The notes: generated by a model from the letters alone, not told the origin. Counted from the first letter of the stretch, positions 8,501 through 19,249 are shown. The stretch: 64,000 bases of DNA from Pelagomonas calceolata (GCA_918797485.1 CAKKNE010000006.1:3100001-3164000); one strand, 5' to 3'. A program made the numbers and translations.

Positions 8501-11500
8501 ATGGAGACGCAGGAGACCCAGGAGGCCGCGGCCCCGCCTCCGCCGCCAGTAAAGATGGAAGTTGAGGCGCCGCCGGCCGCGAGTGCTCCTCCGGCGCCGG
8601 CGACGACCCCCGCGACGCCCAGCGAGCCCGGCGCAGCGCCGCCGACGCCGGGCCCGCCTTTGAAATACCCGCCGGGCTACGGCCCGCCGCCGACGCCGCC
8701 GACGGGCGACGAAGAGAGACACTGGGTTTCAGGGGTGGGTTGGAAGCCCGGCCCCGCGCCGCCCGCCGATTCTTCTAGAGCCGACAACGCGAAACGAGAC
8801 CTGAAGGGCACGCGGGCCTCGTCGCGCGTGCGGCGCGAGTCGGGCCGCTTCGCGGACTTACAAGAAGACGCCCCGAAAAAGAAGAAGAAGAAGAAGGGCG
8901 CGAACCAGTACACGAAGGCGAAAGAACGCGGCGACGCCCCGCCCTCGAAGAAGCAGAAGAAATCCAAAGAACCTAAAAGGATTGCGGAGACGACGACGTC
9001 CGAAGGTCAAACGGGGGCCATTGTAGAAATGTCCCAGAAGGACGCGGCCATGACGTCGCAACGACGGTTGCGAGCGACCTTGGTCGAGCCGCCCTACGAC
9101 CTGGAGTTGGTTCCGGACGCGAAGAGAGATCTGAGCGGTTCGGCACTGAGGCGCGTCGAAGGTACCGCGGAATGGGAGAAATTGCTCGCGGAGGCCATGC
9201 TTTTATGTAATGAAGCGGCCTGGAGGAGATTAGGAAAAGATAGAGGCGGCTCGCAGACCAACCAACGCACTGAATTGTCACCACCGGACGCGAAACCGCT
9301 CATGCTCGAATACATCTCGGACCGCATCGACACGGACGAGCCGCTCTGGGGCTACGCCGTGCGCACGCAGCGCGAGGCCTGGCTGCAGGGCTTCGTGTGT
9401 GTCACGCAGTTCACGACGTGGTGCCCGTCCGTGTGGACATCAAATTTCGGGCGCCCCACGCCATCGACGCGATGTTGTCTCCGTAGCTGCGCCTGCTCGA
9501 TGGCGTGACGATTCCACGCCATCGACGTGACGTCGTCCCCGCGACTGTGGCTGCTCGATGGCGTGGAGGTCCACGAAGAACTCACCGGTCGACGTCCGCG
9601 CAGGTGTCCCTACTTCCGCTGGACCGCTGCTGCTCCCGCGGCTGCGGTGACGTTAGACGACTACAAGACGCATGCGGTGGACGGGGAGGGCCCTGGGTCT
9701 GAAGGAGGCTCATTATGTCGCGAGTTGCAAGCATCTAGAAGATTTGGCGACTGCGATGGCGAAGGGGTGGTGTGGCCGCGCATCGCCGAAGTTTCTCTGT
9801 TAGGTGGTTTAGGTACTGGGAGAACCTTGATGGACACCGTGATAGCCGAGGTGGCGGACCGCGGCGACGCGGACTTTGTGGTGTTGCAGGCCACAGATCA
9901 AGCAGTACCTTTCTACGAGCGTTTGGGGTTCAGTAAAGTGGGCGCGGTCGCCTCCTTCGAGGAGAAGGGCAAGTCCTTGCCGAGAGAAGCGATGTGCGGT
10001 CTGAACGCGTCGTGTGAGCAGCTCGATAATGACGGCTTCACGCCCGGGGAGAGGGCTCGCGCGCGCTTGTCCACGGAATCACTCAAGGCGGCGGAAGGAC
10101 GACCGCTCAAGCTCAGAGACGGCGCCTGGTGCTTCGTCTGCAAGGAGGACGACACGGTGACGTCGGTCTGCGACTTGCTGAAATTACCTGATGCGGCAAA
10201 ACACGAGGTCAGTGACTCAGCGTGATTTCCGAACTTTTCCGAACTTCAAGGTCGCGTCGATGCCACGTCGCCTCGACGCCGTCGACGCGGCCGTCAGAGA
10301 GTCTACGCGTCTCGCGCGGGAGCCGCGGCCGCGTCGCGACGCCGTCGTTCGACACAGGTCGTAACCGCCAATAAGAGCTCTCTGTCGGGCCTGACCCAGA
10401 AGAGTCGGGTCATGGCGTCGACGATCATGGCCCTGCCGGCGGCCTATGCCGAGCAACTCGCAAAGTGTTCTCTAGCGGTCGACGAGCAGACGCTGGAAGG
10501 ATGTAACGGCTCGCTGACGACGACGGACGTCAAGGACTTGCGGGATAGTCCTCAGAAACCACCGACGCCGCCGCCGAAGCCTACATTAGGTGCGCGCTTG
10601 TACTGGGCCCGGAGACTCGCGAGGGCGGCGTTACGGTCGATACAAGCCCTCGACGAGTACCGCGTCTTCTGGGAACCTGTCAGCAGTGACATCGTGCCCC
10701 ACTACCGGTCGTGGGTCGCGTTTCCTTTAGATTTCACGACTATTCGGAAGAGGTTAGTTGATGGGGCCTCACCTTTGGAGTTGCGAGATGCCTACCTCCC
10801 CGAAGATCTCAGTATAGATCTCAAGTTAATCTGGCGGAATTGCGCCCATTTCAACGGCGAAGATTCTTGGTTAGCGTCATACGCAAGAAAGGTCGGCAAG
10901 CAGGCCCAAGACATCTTAGATCGGTTCGCCCGGACGCACGCGCATCTCCACAACCTGCGGGAGGAGCTCCAGAAGGACGACTGGGACCTGGACGAGGAGA
11001 CGCGGAACTTCCACAAGGTCAGTGACAGCGTCTGACCTTCGCGTCGATGGCGTCTTCATGAGACCACGCCGCCGCGGCGCCGTCGACGCGGCCGTCAGAG
11101 CATCTGTCCCACGCAGGCCGCCGAGACCGACCCCTCGTGCATGGGCTACGTGCACTGGACCTTCCCCGACCAGACGGTGGAGGACCAGTACCCTTCCTAC
11201 CTGATGGCGCGGCGCGTGAGGCCGCTCGGCGACGGTGTCCTGAGAACGACCGCCGACGATGCCGTGAACACTTTGAAGGGCGTCGTCGAAGCCGCCTCGT
11301 CCGCCGCGGAGAAGGCGCGACTCGCGTGTGTGCGCTGCGTCAACAAGGCCAAGAAGACCTTCGGCGAGGCGTACGAGGTTTCGTTGGAGGGGCGCCCGCC
11401 GCGCGAGCCGACGAAATACGAGATATCGTCGCAGTTCGTCGGGTCTTCTTATAGACGTAGGATGGAGGACACGGACGAAGCTTCGTTAAGACCGGCGACG

Positions 11501-12514
11501 CAGTGCGTTCCCGCACTAGTGGAGCCCGAGGATATCAATAGACCCGCTCCTTCCAACGTGACGCCGCGAGGGCGCGGCTTCACGGCCAAGCTAGCAAGAG
11601 GCGGCGCCGTGGACTATTTAGGCATATTTCCGGACCGTAGATCAGCTCAAGCCGTCTACGACAAGGCCGCGCAAGAGTGGAAGGAAAAAAACGGCAGTGA
11701 CGAAGAAACGCTGCGGCCGTTTTCCGTGCCGGACCCGCCCCTGTCAGCCTTGGGGCGGCGGGACGAGTGGTTGGCGCGGGAGTGCCCCTCTGCACCTGTT
11801 GCTCTGAGAGCGGCTCACCTCAAATCCGACACTGAACCGAATGATGCTGACAGTCTGAGGTCTAGAGTCGCCGCTTACCTCGATCAACGCGTCGCACCAC
11901 CTCCTCAAGATCCCTACCTGTCGCCTCGTAGTAGAAAGAGACCGCTCTACAACCAGGTCGTGCGCATCATCGACAAGCCGCCGTGCTACCAGGCGAAGTA
12001 TTGGTTCGTCTACCAGTACGTCCCGGACATGGAGTTCTGCCACCTGTGCCCCATGGAGACGCACGGGCTGTTTGATCGCAATACGACGCGCGAGGGGCGG
12101 CCGCGCTGGCGCTTGGTGCCCGAGGGCCAGTGTCGGGAGGTCGACGTCGGGGCTGCTCGAGTGAAATTGGTGAAGCACAAGACCGTGGGCAAGACGCCGT
12201 CGGCGGACAAGGAAGTGTGGGACGTGTTGGAGAGCGACGATGAGAACCTGCGGGAGTGCCTCGCGAAGGGGGCTGTATTTATTGCCGAGGAGTCCGACGG
12301 TGAAGAAAAAGTGGCGCCTTCCGTGGCTTTAGGTACAAAATCTAGGCCGTCGACGGGTCCGACGTACCCCTGTCCGGCCGGTTGTGGAAGGACGTTCAAC
12401 CATCCTCCTGCCGCGGCGATCCACGGCAAAACCTGCCCCGGGGCCAAGAAGGACCCGGCGCTCCCCGCGCCGCCCGCCGAGGCGCCGCCCCCCGCTGCTC
12501 CCGGCGGTGACTAA
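8501..12514 (+). CDS. GNAT acetyltransferase + bromodomain + AP2-like + zinc-finger chromatin protein
   Basis: Four exons (8501-9420, 9604-10207, 10358-11017, 11117-12514) give 1,193 residues. Joins were fixed by frame and motif continuity. A proline-rich, lysine-rich N-terminus leads into a GNAT-like domain split by intron 1 ('GFVCVTQFTTW' joins 'CPYFRW', then 'WPRIAEVSLLGGLGTGRTLM' and 'VLQATDQAVPFYERLGFSKV', the acetyl-CoA loop and C-terminal strand). Exon 3 encodes a bromodomain ('FWEPVSSDIVPHYRSWVAFP', 'FTTIRKRL', 'IWRNCAHFN'). Exon 4 has an AP2-like segment ('GRGFTAKLARGGAVDYLGIF') and a C-terminal Cys/His finger ('CPAGCGRTFNHPPAAAIHG'). Inferred role: a nuclear acetyl-lysine reader with possible acetyltransferase activity and DNA binding. 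Confidence 0.82.
9421..9603 (+). mobile_element. Introner element, intron 1 of the GNAT-bromodomain gene
   Basis: A 183-nt GT-AG intron. The 8-bp duplication gtgcccgt (left) / gtgtccct (right, exon 2) matches at 6/8. The left inverted repeat is CCGTGTGGACATCAAATTT; the right end is decayed and ends in CGCGCAG. Inside are two tandem copies of a hairpin, CCACGCCATCGA...TCGATGGCGTGG. Confidence 0.82.
10208..10357 (+). other. Intron 2 of the GNAT-bromodomain gene (decayed introner)
   Basis: A 150-nt GT-AG phase-0 intron. It starts GTCAGTGACTCAGCGTG, very like intron 3 of the same gene (GTCAGTGACAGCGT). It ends TCGTTCGACACAG, like the 58-nt intron at 17332-17389. The core retains GCGTCGATG/GCGTCGACGCGG pieces. 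Confidence 0.75.
11018..11116 (+). other. Intron 3 of the GNAT-bromodomain gene (decayed introner)
   Basis: A 99-nt GT-AG phase-0 intron starting GTCAGTGACAGCGT, containing GCGTCGATGGCGT and ending CCCACGCAG. The duplication is gtcagtga / gccgccga, only partly matching. Confidence 0.75.
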
Positions 12515-12906
12515 TGATCTCGTTCCCCTTTATTATTGACTCTTTCGCGTGGATGGCGCGTTGATGGCGTGGCTCGAGCCTCTGTCTCACGGGTTCACTG
12601 TGGCTAAGCTCCCGACCCCCGACGAGCTTGCATTTTGCGCATGGCTGCGTAGAGTTTAGGAGTGAGGTGAGAGAGACCCTTTAGGGTTCAAAGTGGTCCA
12701 CACGCGTCTAACACGACGCGTGGTTTGCCTCCAGACATCGATCAAAGTTAGCAGGCCTGCCTACTCACTGCAAAACGCGTTGACTTTGGACAACAGCCGG
12801 CGCAGACAGAGTCGCACTTATAGACTCTGCCAAGCATCACGCTATCGTCGCGGAATTGGGGCTTTTTACGTCTCGCGTCTCGACGGTCTCAGACGCCGCC
12901 GCGCCG
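12515..12906. other. Intergenic, with hairpin-core fragments
   Basis: About 390 bp. At 12545-12572, GATGGCGCGTTGATGGCGTGG resembles the introner core and lies 30-60 bp after the stop codon. Nothing else is recognisable before the next start. Confidence 0.5.
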
Positions 12907-13368
12907 ATGCCGCGACCTAAACGGTACAATGCCTCGCAAGGCACAAGCACGACAATCACGGACGACGAAGGCGAGTCGAAATCGCCCGCGAACGTGTTGT
13001 TAAAGCTCCGCGAATCCACATCGGCAGCCGACCTGAGCAAGCTCCCGGCTCCGACGCTCGACCCGTTCGGGCTCGAGCCGGATCTATCCCTACGCGTCGC
13101 GGGCTTCGCCGACGCCTTCAATGCCGCCCACGCCGAAGACTCGCTCGTGCGCTCGCTGCTGCTACAGTATTCGCGCGCGGCCGCTGCCGTCTGCGCCGAC
13201 GCCGCGGCGACGACGGAGCTGCGGCGGGACGCGGTCCTGCGTATTGTTGATCTTTTGAGGCACGACAAGCGACTCCTCCGGTCGTTCTTGGAACTGCTGC
13301 CACCGTCCCGCGTGCCGGTCGTGACGCCGAACAGCTCCCGGGACGACTCCATGTTCGGAACCGTTTGA
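12907..13368 (+). CDS. PAH-like (Sin3 paired amphipathic helix-like) small protein
   Basis: A 153-residue protein starting at the first ATG (MPRPKRYN). The C-terminal half, from 'LRVAGFADAFNAAHAEDSLV' through 'RIVDLLRHDKRLLRSFLELL', has the spacing of a Sin3 paired amphipathic helix domain: four helices ending in a hydrophobic 'LLxxFLxLLPP'. PAH domains bind short helices of transcription factors in Sin3 corepressor complexes. If this is correct, the protein is a stand-alone PAH module next to a chromatin gene. The match is by pattern only and another four-helix fold is possible. Confidence 0.5.
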   Translation: MPRPKRYNASQGTSTTITDDEGESKSPANVLLKLRESTSAADLSKLPAPTLDPFGLEPDLSLRVAGFADAFNAAHAEDSLVRSLLLQYSRAAAAVCADAAATTELRRDAVLRIVDLLRHDKRLLRSFLELLPPSRVPVVTPNSSRDDSMFGTV

Positions 13369-13562
13369 TGCGGCGTCGATGGCGTGGGGGTGGACGGTTT
13401 GCAACCTCCACGCGACCGACCGGGCGGCAGCGTGGCGCGTAAAAATAACTGGCTTGTTTACAAAACAAGAGAGATGCCCCGGTTACCCCCAAACGCCATC
13501 AACGCGGCGCGTAAAGATAGATAAACAGGCTTACAAAGAGAAGTGGGGATGGGAAAAACAAT
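13369..13562. repeat. Intergenic inverted repeat related to the introner core
   Basis: Between two convergent genes, GCGTCGATGGCGTGG begins 3 bp after the upstream stop and AAACGCCATCAACGCGGCGCG lies at ~13491-13512. Together they form an imperfect inverted repeat of about 140 bp. Two related direct repeats, GCGCGTAAAAATAACTGGCT and GCGCGTAAAGATAGATAAAC, are present. It looks like an introner-related insertion outside a gene, or a folded 3'-end signal. Confidence 0.5.
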
Positions 13563-14330
13563 CTACGCGTCGACCTTTTTGTTGTACCGCAGCGTCGGCG
13601 CCGCGACGGCCGCGATGCTCTTCACCTCCAAATGAAAATCGCCCTCCGCGCCCTCGGCCCACAACTCCAGCCCCGTCAGCTCCGCCAGGTCCTTCGATGA
13701 GGGACAGTACTGCTCGAGGTCGCCTTCCCCGCAGCAGTGGTGCTGCACGCCCGTCGGATCTTTCGTGTCGCATTCGCCGGTATACGGCGACCAGTCCCAG
13801 GAGAAGTCCGTGAAGGGCACGAAGACCGTCTGCTCGCGCGCGCCACTGCTCAGCGCGAACGGGGCCTTGAACGTCCCGAAGGGCGTGTAGCGGCTCGAGC
13901 TCTTGGCGTGCTTGGTCGCGAAGGCGACCTTGAAGCCTTTGAAGGTTGGTGTCGTGGAGCGGACGACGAGCTCCAGACCTTTCGACTTGCTCACATCGGG
14001 GTATGAAGCGCGGAGGTGCGTCTTCTCGCTCTGGGCGGAGCAGAAGCCGGGAGCTTGCAGCGACGGCACGATCTTGCAGGTGCCGTTAAATACACCGGTG
14101 CCTTGGCTGATTTTGAAGGTCGCCTGGCTGAGGCCGCCCATGACCTGCGGGGACGGCGGGCGGTGAGCGGTGAGCGGTGAGCGGTGAGGGTCGCGGCGAT
14201 GGCGTACTGGTGCAACACCGCTGCTTACGGGGTCATTGGTCTCGGACCACGTTCTGCTGCCGTCAAATGTCTCCAACGTCTGCGCCGCAGCAGTGCTGAG
14301 GAGGGCTGTGGCAAGGACTAGCTTGTACAT
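13563..14330 (-). CDS. Secreted CIA30-domain protein
   Basis: Two exons (14229-14330 and 13563-14144) give 227 residues. The first ~17 residues (MYKLVLATALLSTAAAQ) are a signal peptide, so this copy is secretory or organelle-imported. The intron splits 'ETNDP' from 'VMGGLSQATF', and joining them restores the hallmark 'NDPVMGGxS' of CIA30 (complex I intermediate-associated protein 30). The beta-sandwich continues with 'PSLQAPGFCSAQS' and 'TVFVPFTDFSWDWSPYTGEC'. CIA30 proteins assist mitochondrial complex I assembly or related thylakoid complexes; the exact role of this signal-bearing paralogue is unknown. An upstream in-frame ATG at 14369 would bury the signal peptide. Confidence 0.82.
   Translation of the reverse strand: MYKLVLATALLSTAAAQTLETFDGSRTWSETNDPVSSGVAPVRHRRDPHRSPLTAHRPPSPQVMGGLSQATFKISQGTGVFNGTCKIVPSLQAPGFCSAQSEKTHLRASYPDVSKSKGLELVVRSTTPTFKGFKVAFATKHAKSSSRYTPFGTFKAPFALSSGAREQTVFVPFTDFSWDWSPYTGECDTKDPTGVQHHCCGEGDLEQYCPSSKDLAELTGLELWAEGAEGDFHLEVKSIAAVAAPTLRYNKKVDA
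14145..14228 (-). other. Intron of the CIA30 gene
   Basis: An 84-nt GT-AG intron (GTAAGCAG...CCCCGCAG on the minus strand) with four copies of TCACCGC in tandem. The 8-nt flanks gtaagcag / gtcatggg match at half the positions. No inverted repeat remains. Confidence 0.85.
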
Positions 14331-14853
14331 CTTGTGTTGTGGTGGTCGAGAGCTGCTCCAATTGGACACACTTCGAGAGTAGCAAGCACTGAGGACTGCA
14401 GAGCACGCACACTGTGCTCAATGTTATTTATGCGGTCGCTTGCGTGCAGCTGCGTCACGGCCTCTGCGAAGCGTGCGCAAAGGGTTAGAGTCGAATGACT
14501 CGTCCTCAGGCCCGGCGCAGTCGTCCATGGCAGCGTGCCGACCGGTCTGAGACCCGTCAGCTAGTGAAAAACGTACTAGTGGAGACCATTCCCGCACCAA
14601 GTCGCTTTGATTGCCGCGACGCGCGCATCGCCGCTGGGCCGCTTCAGGGCTCGCTGAGCAGCGCTGCAGTTCGCCACCGAGCGCACCGGCTGCGCGCTGC
14701 GAAACTGCGCACGTCTACGCCCGCTACGCGGTAAACAGTGGCGCCGACGCGAAAGCGCAGTTTACCTCGCGTCTGCCAGCCAGGCCGCGCCGCGCCAGCC
14801 AGAACGCCGCTGAAACAGCGCCGCAGCCACCGCGCACCACAAAACAGACGACG
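14331..14853. other. Intergenic, divergent promoter region
   Basis: About 520 bp lie between the CIA30 and RAD54-like starts. CTAGTG-type hexamers occur at ~14561 and 14574, but the full promoter motif described elsewhere in this window is absent. Confidence 0.5.
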
Positions 14854-17800
14854 ATGAAGAAGTTCCAACCCCTAGGGGGCGGCGGCCCGCGCAAGGGCCC
14901 GCCCACGAAAAGACTGGGGACCTGCGGCCGGCCCTTGATCTTGAGTGATCAGGAACGTTTCAGAAGGGACTCCTGCAGCCAGGGCGACGGCAACGACGAC
15001 ATGGCCGTCGTACGAGCGCCTTTGGTCCCTGGTCTATTGACGACGGCGCCCGTCTCGCTCAAGGTGCGCCAGAAGTTCCGCCCTTTGGGAGTGGGCGGGC
15101 GGCGCGCCAACGAATTGCTGAAGAAGTCGTGTTTAGGGCCGCGGCGCGTGGCCCCGGGCAAGGCTTTGGTGAGCAAGTTCCTCAGTGGACGGGACTTCAC
15201 CCCCGGCGAAATTCAAGTCCCGACGGACATGGACCTGTCGCTCATGGAGGACTTGAGCGACGCGGAGGCCATGGACGAGGAGGAGCCGCCGCCGAAGTAC
15301 CGTCCGTCGGTCGGCGTCCGAAGTTCCGTCGTGGCGCCTCGCGGCGACGACGTGGCGCCCTCGCGTCGATGGCGTGGAGGTGGCGCCGTCGTCGACACCG
15401 TGACGCCGTCGATACCGCCGCGAGAGAGTCATCGTTTTGACACGCAGGCGAGCACGAACCGTTGGTCCTGTGCGAGGGCGAGGGCGACACGCCGGACATT
15501 GAAGTACCTCCACTACTATGCCAGTGGCTGCGGCCGCACCAGCGTGTATCAGCGTCGAACATCAACCCGTCTCGCGGCGATGGCGTGGAGGCGGAAATTC
15601 GAGGATGAGGCCGTCGACGCACCCGTAGTGAGAGGAGACGCGAACGTACGTCACGCAGGCGCGAGGGCGTCTCCTTCGTCTTCGAGTGCGTCCACGGCAT
15701 GAAGAAGGACCGGTACGGGGGCACCGGCGCGATTCTCGCGGACGACATGGGCCTCGGCAAGACGTTGCAGTCCATAACACTGATGTACTCGCTCCTGAAG
15801 AACAAGGATTCACAAGGAAAGCCGCTCGCGAAGCGCTGCATCGTCGTATGTCCGTGCTCCTTGGTGAAGAACTGGGAGGACGAGTTCGAGAAGTGGATCA
15901 ACTCGAAGGCCCACGACAAGAGCGAGCGCGTCGAGTGCATGGCGTTATCTGATACATCCAGAAAAACGGTCGAAGGCATGATCGACCAGTTCCTGTCGCC
16001 GGCCTGCTACTACGACGTGCTAGTCATCTCGTACGAGACCTTCCGGGCCCAGCACCAGCGCTTCGCGCGTAAAAAAGATAGCGCGGACATCATCGTCTGC
16101 GACGAGGCGCATCGTCTCAAAAACGACGAGGCCCAGACCAGTCAAGCTCTAGCATCACTAGCCTGCCGGAAACGAGTACTACTATCAGGAACGCCGATGC
16201 AGAACGACCTGGTGGAGTTCTTCGCCATGTCGAACTTCACGAACCCGGGCGGTAGTGCACGCGGCGTCCTTTTATCCGTCTTCCGATGCCGGGGGTGGTC
16301 GGAGAGCGCGGTCGCGGCGACGGCGTCTTCGCGACATGACGTCGACGCGTCCCCCGCACGCAGTCTTCGGCACCAAGGACAAGTTCACGAAGTACTACGA
16401 GGGCCCGATCCTGCGGGGCCGCGAGCCCGACGCGACGGACAAGCAGAAGAAGCTCGGCAAGGCGCGCCAGAAGGAGCTCTCCGATTTGAGCGACCACTTC
16501 ATCATCCGACGCATGAACCGGTTGAACGCCGAGCACCTACCGCCCAAGCTCACGCAAGTCGTGTGCTGCAAATTGACGCCCACCCAACAGCGCATGTACG
16601 AGCATGTAGTGAGGAAGCGGGACCGCGTCGCCGCTACCCAAGGTCATGTGAAAGATACATTAGGTGTCATCCAGCGGCTCCAGAAGATCTGCAACCATCC
16701 GTCCCTCGCGACGCAAGTCGACGCGTCGGCGTCTCGCGTCCAGCGCGACGACGCTCGAGAATTGGAGAGCTTGATGCCCGAGAACGACTTCGCGGCATCC
16801 GCGCCGCGGGGCCGAGGTGGCCGCATCGACCACAGATACGCGAGGATGGTCGATCCGGCTTTATCAGGTAAGCTACGGGTCTTGCACGCGTTGATGTCCG
16901 AGCTGCGACGGAAGGGCCGGGAGCGCATCGTCGTCGTCTCCGTCTACATGACGACTTTAGATTTAATCGAGCAGATGTGCAACCAGGAGGACTGGCCCTC
17001 GTGCAAGCTCGGCGGTTCCACTTCTACAAAGAAACGGAAGCAGTTCAACGATGAATTTAACGACCCCACGGCCAATTATTTTGCCTTTTTGTTGTCTTCC
17101 AAGGCCGGCGGGTGCGGGCTGAACTTGATCGGCGGTTCTAGACTGGTGATGTTTGATTTGGACTGGAATCCCGCGACGGACAAGCAGGCGGCCGCTAGGT
17201 GCTGGCGCGACGGCCAGCGCTACCAGTGCTACACGTACCGCTTCGTGTCGTCCGGGACCCTCGAGGAGCGGATGCTCCAGCGGCAGCTCTCGAAGGAGGG
17301 CCTCCAGAACGTCATCGAGGACAAGGACCAGGCGCGTGCCTCGGCGTCTACGCGACGCCGCGCCGCCGCGACGCCGTCGTTCGACGCAGGTCAACTCCTT
17401 CGCGACCGACGACCTCAAGAAATTATTTCTGTTCCGGCCGCACACGGCGTCGGATCTCCACGACGAGCTCCAGTGCCCCGTGTGCACGGGCAAGATAGCC
17501 GCCAAAAAAGATCGAAGCAAGAGAGGCGGCGCGAACGTGCTCTCAGCGAAAGCTGCCCAGAGGTGTCTGGAAGTGCTACAAGCTTCACTACTGAAAGATG
17601 ACGCCGACGCGAAGAAGCGGTTACTCACACCTATTCCTTCCAGTGGTGACGAATTGCATGGTCCCGTCGATAAAAAGCGCTGGACGGCGTCGAAGCCCCA
17701 CGCGGATCTTGGGAGCGTGTTTGCGAAGCTGAAACCGGACGCGCCTGGGCTCTATGGGACCATCCCGGACGTCTTGAAGGATCTTAGACGTATTAAGAGA

Positions 17801-19249
17801 ACAACAGATAAGCTCTGGCCGGATATAAATGAACACCCTACAAGACTAGCGGCCCAGAAACTTGTCCAGGAAGTCGACGCCTTGTGGGAAGGGTTGTGCG
17901 ACGAGATGTACGCCGCCAACGCGGAAAGCAAGACGACTGAGACTTGCTCAATCCTCGAACCGCAGGAGCCGGGCGACGGCTACAAGCCCCAGCAGTACCC
18001 CTTACCGAAGGAGGAAGATCTCAACAACTGGTCGCACCACGCTTCATTGGAGACCTGCGGCGACGAGGTCCTCAAGAAGGCGCTCCGAGGTCGCGACGAC
18101 GTGACGTTCGTGTTTGGCACGTACCAGCGAGGAACTCAATCTTCGAGCGCCCTTCAATTTTTGGTGTGTCGTGGTTTGCGTGAGGTGTTTCTCTCTATAC
18201 TCGGTCGCGTGGATCTCTCGGGGATCGTGTGTAACCTGACTCACTGGTTGATGTCCACACAGGCATGTACCAGGACTGGAATTTGATCCAGCAGGACACG
18301 GCGGCGCAAGCGAAGATCGAGGAGGAGCAGCGCGCTGAGAGGGAGGCGAAGGAGCGGTTGGACGCTGTGTGGCAATCAACCTGTGCGTCGGGTGCACTGA
18401 CGCGGCCGTCCTGGCTCGGTCGAGCGGCGAGGAACCGGCATCGCCGCGCCATCGAGCAGGCGTCGCGTCGATGAACGCGCCGTAAAATTTTGATTTCCAC
18501 CCAGGTTGGACGCCGAGGCGGCGCTGGCCGATGAGGATGACGAGGCTCCTGTCGTGGAAAAGAAGAAGAAGAAGAAAAAGAAGAAGCACAAGTCCGAGTC
18601 TTCTCATGACTCCGGTGCTGATGGTGACGCGGCGATGGCGCCCGTCGAGAAGAAGAAAAAAAAGAAAAAGAAGAAGAAGAAGTCCGCCGACGCCGAGGAC
18701 GCCGCCGCCGCCCTGGAGACGGCCGACGCCGACGCGGCCCTGGCGCCGGCGCACCCCGACGCTGGAGTCGTGGACACAACGCCGCCCGACGCCGTCATCA
18801 CGCAGCCGCCGCCGGCGCCCGCGCCCCGGGTCGACTCCCAGGAGGAATCGTCGCAACCGACGCCGGACTGGCCGCGGCCGGGTCAGGTGGTGGAGTGCGT
18901 CTGGACCAAGGGCACTGCTTTGTCAGATGGCGACGTCGACCGGTGCGTCGTCGAGTCGATCAGAGACCCGGTCCCTCATAAAAAACGCAAGGCCGGCGTG
19001 CCCGAGCACTTGGCGTACCAGTGCTACGCCCAGCTCAAGTCGCTGATCAAGCTCGCGGGCGACACGGACCAGCCATACGAGACCGTGCCCGAGTCCGACC
19101 CGCGGCCGAAGCATATTCATTTGAAGTACAAGCTGGACCTCGCGGACCACGGGCGGACGTGGCGCGTGCTCCCGGTGAGCAAGAAGGCCTCGCAGCGCGA
19201 GTCCGTCGGCGAGACGTTCTCGGCGATGTCGGACCTGACGAACAACTAG
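14854..19249 (+). CDS. RAD54: RAD54-type SNF2 DNA-dependent ATPase with lysine-rich C-terminal extension
   Basis: Seven exons: 14854-15301 (or 15313), 15448-15541, 15659-16251, 16364-17331, 17390-18116, 18263-18356, 18505-19249, giving ~1,222 residues. SNF2 motifs are in order: 'LRPHQREGV', 'DDMGLGKT' (Walker A), 'VCPCSLVKNW', 'CDEAHRLKN' (Walker B), 'LLSGTPMQNDL', 'SSKAGGCGLNLIGGSRLV' and 'DWNPATDKQAAAR'. The 'HFIIRR', 'GRID' and 'WSHHASLE...VTFVFG' elements mark the RAD54 subfamily, which drives strand exchange with RAD51 in homologous recombination. Family members normally end near the FVF motif. Here exons 6-7 add ~280 residues with two polylysine runs. Three introns need GC donors. Exon 1 has two in-frame donor choices. 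Confidence 0.9.
15302..15447 (+). other. Intron 1 of the RAD54-like gene
   Basis: 146 nt if the donor is GT at 15302. A GC donor at 15314 also keeps frame and adds four residues. It ends GACACGCAG and contains GCGTCGATGGCGTGG and GACGCCGTCGATAC, a decayed introner core. Confidence 0.65.
15542..15658 (+). mobile_element. Introner element, GC-AG intron 2 of the RAD54-like gene
   Basis: Only a GC donor at 15542 restores the invariant SNF2 sequence HQREGV; GT choices at 15544 and 15546 break frame. Eight bases (gcgtgtat; right copy gcgcgagg, 4/8) precede a terminal repeat, CAGCGTCGAACATCAACC, close to the family repeat. The core GCGATGGCGTGG is present and the acceptor is CACGCAG. Confidence 0.75.
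16252..16363 (+). other. Intron 3 of the RAD54-like gene
   Basis: A 112-nt GT-AG phase-1 intron. The join gives 'NFTNPG' + 'VFGTKDKF', as in RAD54 proteins. It contains GCGGCGACGGCGTC and ends GCACGCAG. No clear duplication remains. Confidence 0.82.
17332..17389 (+). other. Intron 4 of the RAD54-like gene (58 nt, GC-AG)
   Basis: It splits 'EDKDQ' from 'VNSFATDDL'. No GT donor keeps frame, whereas GC at 17332 (CAG|GCGCGTGC) does. It is a compact GC-rich hairpin with GCGACGCCG arms, ending TCGTTCGACGCAG. Confidence 0.72.
18117..18262 (+). mobile_element. Introner element, GC-AG intron 5 of the RAD54-like gene
   Basis: The duplication gcacgtac / gcatgtac matches at 7/8, and its first two bases, GC, act as donor. 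The right terminal repeat CACTGGTTGATGTCCACACAG is intact; the left one, CAGCGAGGAACTCAATC, is decayed. The join is 'TFVFG' + 'MYQDWN'. Confidence 0.78.
18357..18504 (+). mobile_element. Introner element, intron 6 of the RAD54-like gene (young)
   Basis: A perfect 8/8 duplication, gttggacg, flanks an element with terminal repeats CTGTGTGGCAATCAACC and AATTTTGATTTCCACCCAG. Donor GT comes from the left duplication and acceptor CAG from the right repeat. The join restores 'KERLDAEAA'. The core CATCGAGCAGGCGTCGCGTC is present. Confidence 0.93.

Noticed and set aside
9429-9590. Repeated CCACGCCATCGA...TCGATGGCGTGG units considered as a CRISPR array
   Set aside because: Only two units, palindromic, inside a spliced intron of a eukaryotic gene; they match the introner core.
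15544-15547. GT donors at 15544 and 15546 for the second SNF2 intron
   Set aside because: Neither restores frame to the invariant HQREGV join; a GC donor at 15542 does.
18559-18682. Polylysine (AAG)n runs considered as a frameshift or assembly artefact
   Set aside because: Both runs stay in frame and the flanking protein continues, so they are treated as a coding microsatellite.
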